DNA of 64,000 nucleotides, taken from NCBI RefSeq assembly GCF_001487105.1, contig NZ_LN913000.1, forward strand, positions 1 to 64,000, given 5' to 3'. The translations under genes and the position numbers were made by a program. The DNA comes from Mediterraneibacter massiliensis. Its GTDB lineage: Bacteria > Bacillota > Clostridia > Lachnospirales > Lachnospiraceae. Below the pieces are notes generated by a model, which was given only the letters and a program-made list of their open reading frames with translations, searched no databases and had not been told where the DNA came from. Positions 36,498 to 44,388 of the stretch are shown piece by piece. Every line of letters starts with the position of its first letter. Position 1 is the first letter of the stretch.

Positions 36498-36920
36498 TCA
36501 GCTATCCTTTGCAAAGAGACTTCGTTCGGGAAGAGAGGCAAGCAGTTCTTCAGTTTCCAGAAGAGACATTTTTTGATTGAGCGCAAAAATTACAGCGGCA
36601 TCCCGGCGTATTTTGGGATAGAGTGCTCCACAGTCTCCCACTGCCAGCAACCGCTGCGTTTCTTTCAAAGAAAGCTGTAACACAAGTGATGTACGCAGCA
36701 AGATATCGCGTCCGGGTATCCGATCTCCATTAAGGATCTGATATCCGTAAGATTTACTGATATCTGTACCGGCTATCCATTCCGGGGCCGACATTTTTGC
36801 GTTTTCCAATAATTCCCGTAAAATCCGGGCACAGGTAGGCGTATTCTGCGTTTGCTTTAAGAAGTTGGTTCCGCTTTTGCGGCTGCGCAGCTTATCAAAC
36901 AGTGTACTTGTAGTTTCCAT
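36498..36920 (-). CDS. Small XRE-like HTH protein paired with the kinase
   Basis: 140 residues. The centre reads SKSYGYQILNGDRIPGRDIL and LQLSLKETQRLL, resembling an XRE-type helix-turn-helix, and LYPKIRRDAAVIFALNQ is a segment I associate with HTH proteins that accompany Ser/Thr kinases in Firmicutes. GGGAGGAGG lies before ATG 36920. Its stop abuts the kinase start, so it is likely the kinase's substrate or an operon regulator, which is an inference. Confidence 0.75.
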   Translation of the reverse strand: METTSTLFDKLRSRKSGTNFLKQTQNTPTCARILRELLENAKMSAPEWIAGTDISKSYGYQILNGDRIPGRDILLRTSLVLQLSLKETQRLLAVGDCGALYPKIRRDAAVIFALNQKMSLLETEELLASLPERSLFAKDS

Positions 36921-37053
36921 GATCGGCTTTCCTCCTCCCAAGAATTGTATTTATTATAACAGAAATCCTGTTTTTTTGTGAAAAAAAGCTCTGCACTGTG
37001 AAACAGTGAGAGCTAAAAAGTTTAGGTATAACTGTAATTTTGTCAAAGATATA

Positions 37054-37554
37054 TTATGATTGAATTTTGAACAAAGTATATTTGTATTTAGCCAGTGCGT
37101 AATACAGGAGCATTCCCAGGATACCGCAGGAAACAATTTCTCCGATTCCAACTGTCAGCATCATAAATGGGATGGGAAGAGGAACCTGATATCCGTATTT
37201 CAGCACGAAAGGGACGATGAGAATATTGGCGGTGATCGGGGGGATCGGAGCAAAGAACTTGTTCAGATTCCGGAGTTTCCAGGTGAAAAACGCACCGAGC
37301 AGAGTCGCCAGACTGCCGAAAATAATGTCTGGGACGATACATCCGCCCAGGATATTGCTGAGCAGACAACCGATAAATAAACCTGGGATTGCCGCAGGGG
37401 TAAATACCGGAAGAATCGTCAGCGCCTCTGACAGACGAACTTGAACTTCACCATAGCTAAATGGAGCGAACAGAAGTGTGATCACTACATAGATGGCAGC
37501 AATCATCGCTGCCTGTGCCATAAACAGCACGGGGGTGTTTTTTGATACTTTCAT
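37054..37554 (-). CDS. queT: Queuosine precursor ECF transporter S component
   Basis: 166 residues with about five or six membrane segments. QueT features include FSYGEVQVRLSEALTILPVF near residue 35 and NILGGCIVPDIIFGSLATLL. It is the substrate-binding subunit of an energy-coupling-factor transporter and would import a queuosine precursor such as preQ1. AAAGGAG lies before ATG 37554, preferred over 37605. A preQ1-I riboswitch overlapping the ribosome site supports the assignment strongly. Confidence 0.92.
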   Translation of the reverse strand: MKVSKNTPVLFMAQAAMIAAIYVVITLLFAPFSYGEVQVRLSEALTILPVFTPAAIPGLFIGCLLSNILGGCIVPDIIFGSLATLLGAFFTWKLRNLNKFFAPIPPITANILIVPFVLKYGYQVPLPIPFMMLTVGIGEIVSCGILGMLLYYALAKYKYTLFKIQS

Positions 37555-37567
37555 TTTGTTATTCTCC

Positions 37568-37606
37568 TTTAGTTTTGTTTTACGTGTGGAAGGTCTCGAA
37601 CACACG
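37568..37606 (-). promoter_or_regulatory. preQ1-I riboswitch upstream of queT
   Basis: On the minus strand the leader forms P1 from CGTGTG and CACACG, with loop TTCGAGACCTTC, followed by the A-rich tail TAAAACAAAACTAAAGGAG. This matches the compact preQ1-I architecture: a hairpin with a TTC(T/G)AG-type loop and an AAAACTAA tail that folds back as a pseudoknot. The tail runs into the ribosome binding site, so ligand binding should block translation of queT. Confidence 0.8.
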
Positions 37607-37678
37607 ATTCATTTAACGCCGGAAATCGGCGGCAAGCCCGATAAGACCTTGGTTTTTGTGGGCTTTGCTACGGGTGGT

Positions 37679-37707
37679 AGTATAGCATGGAGCGGAATAA
37701 AATTCAA
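37679..37707 (-). promoter_or_regulatory. queT promoter
   Basis: On the minus strand TTGAAT (37702-37707) and TATACT (37679-37684) are separated by exactly 17 bases, giving a leader of roughly 115 bases that holds the riboswitch and two more small hairpins. Confidence 0.7.
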
Positions 37708-37748
37708 GTTGTACCCACAATTTACCCACAATGAAATAAAAAAGCACT

Positions 37749-37976
37749 CTATTTATAATTTTTAGATTGCTTTAATGAAATGGTAGCATTAGGAAAATCC
37801 TCTTTTAACGCTTCTAATTGACGAGTTAATGATAAAGACTCTCGTCGTTCCTTTTCTGCATCGTTAATAGCAATGTGGTAAATCCGTCGCTCTTTTCGGT
37901 CTGGGAGCTGTGAAATCAAGAAATGAGTATAATTATTAATATCTTCTATCAAATCTAAATAATCCACTAAATCCAT
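37749..37976 (-). CDS. Small hypothetical protein
   Basis: 75 residues, charged and helical (RKERRIYHIAINDAEKERRESLSL, split here only for reading: RKERRIYHIAIND and AEKERRESLSL). No family recognised. The AT-rich composition contrasts with the neighbours, and an obvious ribosome site is missing. It may be the remains of a larger accessory gene. Confidence 0.35.
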   Translation of the reverse strand: MDLVDYLDLIEDINNYTHFLISQLPDRKERRIYHIAINDAEKERRESLSLTRQLEALKEDFPNATISLKQSKNYK

Positions 37977-38331
37977 TTCAATTTTATTTATTGAAACTTT
38001 GACGTTATGCGCAATAGCTGATTTACCATTTATTGTTATTTTAAGATCATTGCTGTATGTTGTATGTGATAGTTCTTTTTAGATGATATGAGAAATCATA
38101 GGCCTATAGAAGCAAATGAACAACTATTTTGTAATCATTTGCGAATATATTTAAAAGTAGAATGGATGGAGTAAAATCAATCGAGAAAGTAAGGCATTTT
38201 CTTGAAGATTACAAGAAAAAGTGAGTGTATATCCAACCATCAATAGGTGGTTGGTTTTCTTATGCCTTAGACTATGTAATGCTGTAAAAAAGCCGCCCCA
38301 CTAGTTATGGTGTGGAGCGGCAGCCTTTTAC
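37977..38331. other. AT-rich non-coding stretch with two terminator hairpins
   Basis: No gene above background. A rightward hairpin with T-run (CCAACCA with TGGTTGG, then TTTTCTT, 38233-38260) sits without an obvious gene before it; a 20-codon frame at 38164-38223 precedes it, possibly the end of a lost gene. A leftward terminator belongs to the Uma2 gene (next entry). Confidence 0.5.
38284..38326 (-). terminator. Terminator of the Uma2 gene
   Basis: On the minus strand GCTGCCGCTCCAC pairs imperfectly with GTGGGGCGGC and is followed by TTTTTT. It lies directly after the stop codon of the Uma2 gene. Confidence 0.8.
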
Positions 38332-38877
38332 TTAGATATCTATTGAACTGAAATCAATCTTCAGATCATCATAGATCCCGGCTTTAACAGCCTCAGAGAA
38401 TGTGTAGTCTCCGGTGTCTTCAGATGCGAAGTTGTAAACGAGAATTCGGTTTTTGTCAGGGTCAACAATCCAGTATTCACGAACTCCGGCAGTACGGTAT
38501 TTGAACAGCTTGGTATAGTAGTCTGTTCGTCTGCTGCCCGGTGAGACAATCTCAATAATCCAGTCCGGCGCACCTGTGCAGCCTTTGTCTGTGAGCTTGT
38601 CAGGGCTGCATATAACGCTTATATCCGGCTCGACATAGTCTTTATCATCTGCGTTGAGAAATACGGCAAATGGGGCAATATCGACCTCACAGGAGCCGCC
38701 TTTCTTGTCGATGTAGTCCGCAACCTTACGATAGAGGGCGCCAAGTATCTGCTGATGCTTCCGCGTGGGCGGCGCCATCATATATATCTGGCCGTCGATC
38801 AGCTCTGCCCGTTGTCCATCCGGAAGGGCATAGATATCATCAATGGTATACTCTTTGTTCTGCTGCAGTAATGGCAT
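38332..38877 (-). CDS. Uma2-family putative endonuclease (DUF820)
   Basis: 181 residues, full length for the family. Motifs of the PD-(D/E)xK fold appear as VEPDISVICSPDKL, GAPDWIIEIVSPGS and YRTAGVREYWIVDPDKNRILVY; the D, E and following residues are candidate metal ligands. The biological role of Uma2 proteins is unclear; they are often found in many copies and within accessory DNA. AAAGGATG precedes the start. The fragment at 10950 belongs to the same family. Confidence 0.85.
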   Translation of the reverse strand: MPLLQQNKEYTIDDIYALPDGQRAELIDGQIYMMAPPTRKHQQILGALYRKVADYIDKKGGSCEVDIAPFAVFLNADDKDYVEPDISVICSPDKLTDKGCTGAPDWIIEIVSPGSRRTDYYTKLFKYRTAGVREYWIVDPDKNRILVYNFASEDTGDYTFSEAVKAGIYDDLKIDFSSIDI

Positions 38878-38908
38878 AGTAACACATCCTTTCTTGAAAA
38901 TAAGATTG

Positions 38909-39112
38909 CTATTTGATAAATTCCCGGCTCATACTGCCAATGTCCATAATCCATGAGGCCCCGCAGGAATGGCAAAATATTGTGTGAAAAATAATCCCAT
39001 GCTCAGGATCAAAATAAGCTTCTCCGTCCTCAGAATCAAAACAAGTGTCTATTAATTCTTCTGTAAAATCCACCTTGTTTCCGCAATTTGGACAGCGCCA
39101 CCATAGTTTCAT
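38909..39112 (-). CDS. Small zinc-ribbon protein
   Basis: 67 residues. Two cysteine pairs, CPNC near the N-terminus and CHSC near residue 50, form a zinc ribbon around an acidic centre (EELIDTCFDSEDGEAYFD). AAAGGA lies about 10 bases before ATG 39112; the GTG at 39121 is too close to it. Function unknown; it sits among small accessory genes. Confidence 0.6.
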   Translation of the reverse strand: MKLWWRCPNCGNKVDFTEELIDTCFDSEDGEAYFDPEHGIIFHTIFCHSCGASWIMDIGSMSREFIK

Positions 39113-39159
39113 AAAATGCACATCCTTTCATGGTGAGAGTGTTTACAGTTGCGTTGTGG

Positions 39160-39227
39160 TTATTCTTCATCTTCCCAAAAGGCTTCGTCAGGCTCATCTT
39201 CGTATAATACCAAAATGGCTCGAGGGA
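39160..39227 (-). pseudogene. Possible acidic C-terminal gene remnant
   Basis: One minus-strand frame reads AILVLYEDEPDEAFWEDEE and then stops. This acidic, tryptophan-containing tail looks like the end of a real protein, but the sequence before it is low-complexity and has no start or ribosome site. Weak evidence. Confidence 0.2.
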
Positions 39228-39308
39228 AAAGAATAAATAGCAAAAAGAGAAAAAGTCTGTTGCTGGGAATTTTGCATATATCAAACTTCGGTCTGAGGAA
39301 AAAGAACA

Positions 39309-39494
39309 TTATTGTTCACGCTCCATTCGTTCATCAATCGCTTTTTTGATATATCCATTTACGGATTCTCCGGCGTGTCCCGCTGCCGTTTTAATCTCCT
39401 CGTATTTCTCTTTTTGAACATCCAGAGGAATACGCTTAAGTTTCGTTTTGGCATACTGGATATCATATTTTGCCTTATCTTCTTTTGTTGGCAT
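39309..39494 (-). CDS. Ribbon-helix-helix protein, antitoxin-like
   Basis: 61 residues. The central KRIPLDVQKEKYEEIKTAA and GESVNGYIKKAIDERM fit the strand-helix-helix pattern of Arc/MetJ-type regulators. AGGTG lies 5 bases before ATG 39494. No toxin gene is adjacent on this strand. Twin palindromes 93 bases upstream are plausible operators for such a dimeric protein. Confidence 0.65.
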   Translation of the reverse strand: MPTKEDKAKYDIQYAKTKLKRIPLDVQKEKYEEIKTAAGHAGESVNGYIKKAIDERMEREQ

Positions 39495-39586
39495 TCCTTC
39501 ACCTACTTTCGTACACAACTTAATGGAGCGCTCAAATATTATGTTATCTTCTCCACCTTACGTTAAAAGTATAGCATATATTCAAG

Positions 39587-39629
39587 ACTATGTACATAGT
39601 GAAATATGATGAAAAACTATGTGCATAGT
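39587..39629. promoter_or_regulatory. Twin 14-bp palindromic operators
   Basis: ACTATGTACATAGT (39587-39600) and ACTATGTGCATAGT (39616-39629) differ at one base and have centres 29 bases apart. The second abuts a perfect TATAAT (39629-39634) pointing right. They lie between the divergent ribbon-helix-helix gene and the gene at 39795, so one or both are probably controlled through them. Confidence 0.75.
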
Positions 39630-39634
39630 ATAAT

Positions 39635-39794
39635 ATAATCAAGATAAAGGTAAGGCAAACGAACAGCCCGAAAAGCTGTGAAGCTGAAGACCATATACCT
39701 GTGAGCGAAGTCGTGGACGAGGTGCAATAGTCAGGAAGATGATTCAGCCGGATGCAGCCACTATCTTGAAAAATCAATGGAAGGAGACGGGACT
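39635..39794 (+). other. Leader of the mobile-element-type gene
   Basis: About 160 bases between the TATAAT and the next gene with no credible reading frame. Short inverted repeats suggest structure, for example CAGC...GCTG around 39664-39681. I cannot assign a known RNA family. Confidence 0.35.
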
Positions 39795-40124
39795 ATGAAA
39801 TACAATCTCAGGGCGATCATGCTGAGGGCATGGAAGAACTACCACAAGATGCGGCTTTCATTCGCAGAGTGCTTACATAGGGCATGGATCTCCGCGAAAG
39901 CGGAAGCGGTGAATGAGAAGCGTATCCAGAGAGCGAAAGCAGAAGCAGGGATCAGTGAGGACATGAACACATGGAGCGGATGGAAGGCTCTTGGTTATGA
40001 AGTGATACACGGCAGCAGGGCACTGTTTGGTACAGAACTGATCTGGGGCAGCAGGGGAGACGGAGCTGTATATAAGGCGAGATTCTTCGGACGCTCACAG
40101 GTGCAGGAGATAGCAACAGCATAA
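39795..40124 (+). CDS. Small protein of a type common in Firmicute mobile elements
   Basis: 109 residues. The N-terminus (YNLRAIMLRAWKNYHK, then SFAECLHRAWISAKAEA) has the IM-x-RAW...AL-x-x-AW pattern that I associate with small proteins on conjugative elements and plasmids; the function is unknown. The C-terminus reads SRALFGTELIWGSRG. GGAAGGAG lies before ATG 39795. No other transfer genes are nearby, so this may be an island remnant. Confidence 0.6.
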   Translation: MKYNLRAIMLRAWKNYHKMRLSFAECLHRAWISAKAEAVNEKRIQRAKAEAGISEDMNTWSGWKALGYEVIHGSRALFGTELIWGSRGDGAVYKARFFGRSQVQEIATA

Positions 40125-40375
40125 AGAAAATGCCCTTGCCAGTGCTGTAACATTGACAGGGGCGAGCATAGCCGGAGCTATACCAAATTCAACAGACATA
40201 GTATAGCAGAGATTCGGCGGAAAGAGCAAGAAGTAAATGAGCACAATTAGAATTAAACATAGCATTTATTCTTGCAATCTTACAATCTCCAGAGTATCAT
40301 CACGCTGTATCCATTGAAAAAAAGACTCTGAAATGTTATCGTTAAGAGACCAAGACAAAAGGGAAGTGATGGTGT
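40125..40375. other. Intergenic region upstream of the PucR gene
   Basis: About 250 bases. A hairpin (GCCCTTG with CAGGGGC, 40130-40164) may end the preceding gene, though no T-run follows. No gene or confident promoter is visible. Confidence 0.45.
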
Positions 40376-41599
40376 GTGAAACTGACAGTTAATGACATCA
40401 GACAATTATGGGAAAAGGGACAGGCAGAATTAGTGGCAGGAAAAGAGGGACTTGCTCATACTGTTGAAGTCTATGACATGATGGAGCAGCCGGATATCAA
40501 GCCGTGGCTTAGAAAGGATATGCTGTTGATCACTACAGGATATGCGATCCGCAACGATAAAGAAAAACTGCTGGACCTGATCCGGAATCTGCATGAGGCG
40601 GATGCCGCAGCGCTGGCGATTAAAACACGCTTTTTTGGAGAGTTTCCCAAAGAGGCGTTAAAGTTGGCAGATGAACTGCATTTCCCCCTCTTTTTTTTAA
40701 ACAATGCTTTAGGCTTTATGGAAACGGTTTATCCGGTCATGACGGCAATAGTGAAAGCGAACAATGGAATAGAAATGCAGGATTGCTGTCAGATCGGACA
40801 GAGCGAAAAGAGGGAATTAGACCGAACATTTTATTTTGCTCTGGTTCAAGGAAAGATGAAAGAGGAGAAAGAGGCGCAAGTAAGGGCGCATTCTCTTTGC
40901 TGGCCAAAGGTACCGGTGCGTTGGATGGAAATCCGTCCCTTATATACAAAGAAAGGATGGGGTGGACAAAACAAAGAGAGAATGGAAGAGAAGGCGGAGT
41001 CGTTCTTTCAGAAACAGCAACTGCCCTATATTAAACTTTCATTTCCTGAGAAAACGACGATCTTGTTCTGCGAGCCGAAATATATACTTCCCTTTAAGAA
41101 AGCTTTGAAAGAGAGGCTGGAAAAGCTGGAGGAAGCGGCGCATACGGAATTGTGCATGTTGATATCTGACAGTATAGGCAGATACCTAGATATGCCAAAA
41201 GCGGCCGGGCAGCTGTCTGCCCTTTCACGGATCGCCGGAAATGTTTCTGTGGAAGAGAAAGTCCTGTGGAGAGAAGAAATGCAATATGAAGAGCTTCTGC
41301 TGGAAATCGCGAAACTGCCGCAGGTGAAGCTCTATGTGGAGGAGCGTCTGTACTGCCTGAAAGAATATGACAGGGAACATGGTACAAAATTAATAGAAAC
41401 ATTGGAAATGATGATGCGAAATGGAGGCTCAAAAAAGCAAACGGCGGAAAAGCTGTATCTTCATAGGAATACGATGCTGTATCGAGTGAAAAAGATAGAA
41501 GAAATACTGAAATGTGATATGAGAGATTTCAAAACGCTGCAGGAACTGGAATTTCTTTGCCGGGTGAAAGCGTATTTCTCAGAAAGTGAAGAAGGATAA
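40376..41599 (+). CDS. PucR-family transcriptional regulator
   Basis: 407 residues. The N-terminal PucR domain (LTVNDIRQLWEKGQAELVAG, then KDMLLITTGYAI) is followed by a divergent middle and a C-terminal helix-turn-helix with GGSKKQTAEKLYLHRNTMLYR and IEEIL, as in PucR activators of purine or amino-acid catabolism. The start is GTG at 40376; an alternative is not obvious. It lies just upstream and in the same direction as DUF1177, AroM, aminopeptidase and racemase genes and probably regulates them in response to a substrate. Confidence 0.9.
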   Translation: MKLTVNDIRQLWEKGQAELVAGKEGLAHTVEVYDMMEQPDIKPWLRKDMLLITTGYAIRNDKEKLLDLIRNLHEADAAALAIKTRFFGEFPKEALKLADELHFPLFFLNNALGFMETVYPVMTAIVKANNGIEMQDCCQIGQSEKRELDRTFYFALVQGKMKEEKEAQVRAHSLCWPKVPVRWMEIRPLYTKKGWGGQNKERMEEKAESFFQKQQLPYIKLSFPEKTTILFCEPKYILPFKKALKERLEKLEEAAHTELCMLISDSIGRYLDMPKAAGQLSALSRIAGNVSVEEKVLWREEMQYEELLLEIAKLPQVKLYVEERLYCLKEYDREHGTKLIETLEMMMRNGGSKKQTAEKLYLHRNTMLYRVKKIEEILKCDMRDFKTLQELEFLCRVKAYFSESEEG

Positions 41600-41721
41600 G
41601 AGGGATATGTGCATGGAGCACAAAGAGTCTGTTTAAAAATTGTTTACATAGAATAAAGACTTTATTGAGATAAAGTGGTATGTTGTTATTAAATAGAAAA
41701 CGTGTAAAGGAGAGTAAAAAT

Positions 41722-42660
41722 ATGTTGATGAAACAGATCATGGAAGCGTACGATATTCTGGATGATGGGAACGTAACAGGGAAGAAAGTGGAGGCATATC
41801 TAAGAGGCATAAAATCAGATGCAGATATCGAGGTGTATGAACTAAAAGGACCAAAGGGTTCTACTGATATGCTCAAGGTACGTATCCCTGGTTCTAAAGG
41901 AAAAACAAATGGCGGAACTGCGCCGACGATCGGGCTTCTTGGCAGACTGGGCGGGCTGGGAGCACGCCCGGAACGGATCGGTTTTGTATCTGATGGTGAC
42001 GGAGCTCTTGCGGCGGTTGCCCTTGCCGCCAAAATTTTGGATATGCAGAACAAAGGAGATATGCTGGAAGGAGACGTATTGATCTCTACGCATATCTGTC
42101 CGGATGCACCGACGCAGCCTCATGATCCGGTTCCTTTTATGGGTTCTCCAGTAGAGATGTCTCAGGTGAACAAAGAAGAAGTATCGGATGATTTGGACGC
42201 TATTCTTTCTGTGGATACAACAAAAGGAAATCGCGTGATCAATACAAGAGGATTTGCCATTTCTCCTACTGTGAAAGAAGGGTATATTTTAAGGACTTCC
42301 GAGGACCTGCTGGATTTGATGCAGATCACGACGGGCAGACTTCCATATGTATTTCCGCTGGCTACGCAAGATATCACGCCTTATGGAAATGACGTGCATC
42401 ATATCAACAGTGTATTGCAGCCATGCACGGCGACGAAAGCTCCGGTAGTGGGGGTTGCCATTACGACAGAGGTCATGGTGCCGGGATGTGCGACGGGAGC
42501 TACACATGCGACAGATGTAGAAGAAGCGGCACGGTTTATGTTGGAAGTTGCGAAAGCCTTTGGGCGCGGACAGTGTAAATTTTATGATGAAGCAGAATAT
42601 GCCCGCATTGTGAAATTGTATGGGACTATGGAACATTTGCAGACGCTGGGGAAAGAGTAA
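41722..42660 (+). CDS. DUF1177 family protein
   Basis: 312 residues. The sequence MKQIMEAYDILDDGNVTG, GLLGRLGGLGARPERIGFVSDGDGA, ISTHICPDAPTQPHDPVPFM and PGCATGATHATDVEEAARF match my recollection of DUF1177. Histidine and aspartate clusters (THICPDAP, PHDP, DVHHIN) suggest a metal-dependent hydrolase, possibly peptidase-like. AAAGGAGAG precedes ATG 41722. It is the first structural gene of the PucR cluster. Confidence 0.8.
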   Translation: MLMKQIMEAYDILDDGNVTGKKVEAYLRGIKSDADIEVYELKGPKGSTDMLKVRIPGSKGKTNGGTAPTIGLLGRLGGLGARPERIGFVSDGDGALAAVALAAKILDMQNKGDMLEGDVLISTHICPDAPTQPHDPVPFMGSPVEMSQVNKEEVSDDLDAILSVDTTKGNRVINTRGFAISPTVKEGYILRTSEDLLDLMQITTGRLPYVFPLATQDITPYGNDVHHINSVLQPCTATKAPVVGVAITTEVMVPGCATGATHATDVEEAARFMLEVAKAFGRGQCKFYDEAEYARIVKLYGTMEHLQTLGKE

Positions 42661-42672
42661 GAGGTGAGTATA

Positions 42673-43359
42673 TTGAAGATCGGTGCGATTACCATCGGAC
42701 AAGCTCCAAGAACAGATGTGACAGCAGATATCATGGATATTTTTGAAGGGCAGGCTGAGCTTATACAGGCTGGCGGACTGGACGGTCTGTCTAGGGAAGA
42801 AATCGCTGACTTCCAGCCGAAAGAAGGAGACTATGTGCTTGTCTCCCGTCTGACAGACGGAACGTCGGTTACTTTTGCAGAATGGCATATCCTGCCAAGG
42901 CTGCAGGAGGCGATCGATACGATGGAGGCAGAAGGCTGCCGGCTGATCATGTTCTTTTGCACAGGGAAATTTCCCGAAACATTAACAGCCAGGCATATTC
43001 CCTTGATCTATCCGTGCGACATCCTAGATCGCCTGGTTCCTTTGATGACGAAAAAATCGAATATAATCTGTGTGACACCTTCTCCATTGCAGCTTGCGCA
43101 GACAGAGGAAAAATGGAGGCAATATGTAGATAAGGTGACTTCAGTCGCGGCTTCCCCTTATGGAGCATGGGAGGAACTGGAAAAGGCGGCAGAACGGGTG
43201 AAAGACATGGAGGCAGATCTGGTCGTTTTGGATTGTATTGGCTATACACAGGAAATGAAGCGTATGTTTGAAGAAAAAACAGGGAAAATGATTGTTCTTC
43301 CCCGTACTCTTCTCGCGCGGGTCGTATCTGAACTGACAGATTTAAAGAAAAGAGGATAA
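42673..43359 (+). CDS. AroM family protein
   Basis: 228 residues. The start KIGAITIGQAPRTDVTADI and the later FFCTGKFPE and LVVLDCIGYTQEMKR match AroM, a family related in fold to Asp/Glu racemases with no proven reaction. TTG at 42673 is chosen as start because GAGGTG precedes it by six bases; GTG at 42664 lies within that site. It lies between DUF1177 and the aminopeptidase in a close-packed unit. Confidence 0.85.
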   Translation: MKIGAITIGQAPRTDVTADIMDIFEGQAELIQAGGLDGLSREEIADFQPKEGDYVLVSRLTDGTSVTFAEWHILPRLQEAIDTMEAEGCRLIMFFCTGKFPETLTARHIPLIYPCDILDRLVPLMTKKSNIICVTPSPLQLAQTEEKWRQYVDKVTSVAASPYGAWEELEKAAERVKDMEADLVVLDCIGYTQEMKRMFEEKTGKMIVLPRTLLARVVSELTDLKKRG

Positions 43360-43366
43360 AAAGATA

Positions 43367-44311
43367 ATGGAAGATTTAGTAAAGATCGCGGAGCAGGTGC
43401 TGGTATCCTGTCTGGGAGTCAGGCGGGGAGAAGAAGTTCTTGTGATCACTGATGATACGAGAAAAGAAATCGGAGAGGCATTGTATGAAGCTGCCGGTCA
43501 TCTTGGCTGCGAAGGAATGCTGTTTGTCATGCGGGAAAGAGACGTCAGCGGGCAGGAACCGCCCAGGGCGATCGCAGAAGCCATGAAGGCGGCAGATGTC
43601 GTGATCGCGCCTACGGCAAAATCGCTGACTCATACAAACGCAAGGATCCAAGCGGCAAAAGCAGGAACCAGGGTGGCGACAATGCCGGGGATTACCAGAG
43701 AAATGTTCACTAAAGGAGCGATGACAGCAGACTATACAGCAGTAGAGAAACTGACTGCAAAGATCACGGATATGCTGTCAAAAGCAGACTGTGCGAGAAT
43801 TGAAAAGAGTGGAAAGATATTACATATTTATTTAAAAGGAAGAAAGGGTGTTCCCAGTCCGGGTGTATATAGGGAAAATGGACAATGCGGGAATCTTCCT
43901 TCCGGGGAAGCGTATATCGCTCCTTTGGAAGATGGAGCAGATGGAGAAATGCTCATAGACGGTTCTATGGTAGGGATCGGGAAATTAGAAAGTCCGTTGT
44001 ATATGCAGATCCGCGGAGGAAAACTTTGCCATGTGACAGGAGAAAAAAGTGAGAATCTGGACATCCTGCTGAAAAATCAGGAAAATGCGACGTTGTGTGA
44101 ACTAGGAATAGGGACCAATGAGGCTGCTGTTTTAAACGGCATTATCTTGGAAGACGAGAAAGTGTATGGAACAGTGCACATTGCCTTTGGGACGAATACT
44201 TCCTTTGGCGGGGTAAATAAAGCAGATTGCCATATGGACGGCATTATTTTGCGGCCCACACTCTATCTGGACGATACATTGGTGATTAAAGAAGGAGTAT
44301 TTCAAGTATAA
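43367..44311 (+). CDS. M29-like (aminopeptidase T-type) peptidase
   Basis: 314 residues, shorter than the usual 400-residue AmpS/PepS enzymes. Recognisable segments include RRGEEVLVITDDTRKEIGEAL, ADVVIAPTAKSLTHTNAR, and the C-terminal NATLCELGIGTNEAAV, GTVHIAFGTNTSFGG and NKADCHMDGIILRPTL, which supply the glutamate and histidine metal ligands of the family. It is probably a metal aminopeptidase or a related amidase acting on the cluster's substrate. It starts 7 bases after aroM. Confidence 0.82.
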   Translation: MEDLVKIAEQVLVSCLGVRRGEEVLVITDDTRKEIGEALYEAAGHLGCEGMLFVMRERDVSGQEPPRAIAEAMKAADVVIAPTAKSLTHTNARIQAAKAGTRVATMPGITREMFTKGAMTADYTAVEKLTAKITDMLSKADCARIEKSGKILHIYLKGRKGVPSPGVYRENGQCGNLPSGEAYIAPLEDGADGEMLIDGSMVGIGKLESPLYMQIRGGKLCHVTGEKSENLDILLKNQENATLCELGIGTNEAAVLNGIILEDEKVYGTVHIAFGTNTSFGGVNKADCHMDGIILRPTLYLDDTLVIKEGVFQV

Positions 44312-44315
44312 AAAT

Positions 44316-44350
44316 AACCCCCGCAGCCGGCAGAAAAGCTGTGGGGGTTT
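44316..44350 (+). terminator. Hairpin between aminopeptidase and racemase genes
   Basis: AACCCCCGCAGC and GCTGTGGGGGTT form a strong stem with a short loop followed by TGTTG. It may attenuate rather than fully stop transcription, since the downstream racemase gene belongs to the same functional cluster. Confidence 0.75.
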
Positions 44351-44388
44351 GTTGTGAGCCTGGTTTGGGCATTTGAAGGAGGAGACAA

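Noticed and set aside
37607..37745. Integrase remnant or attachment site near the repeated TACCCACAA motif
   Set aside because: The stretch is better explained as the promoter and leader of queT; only two short direct repeats remain and no integrase frame is readable.
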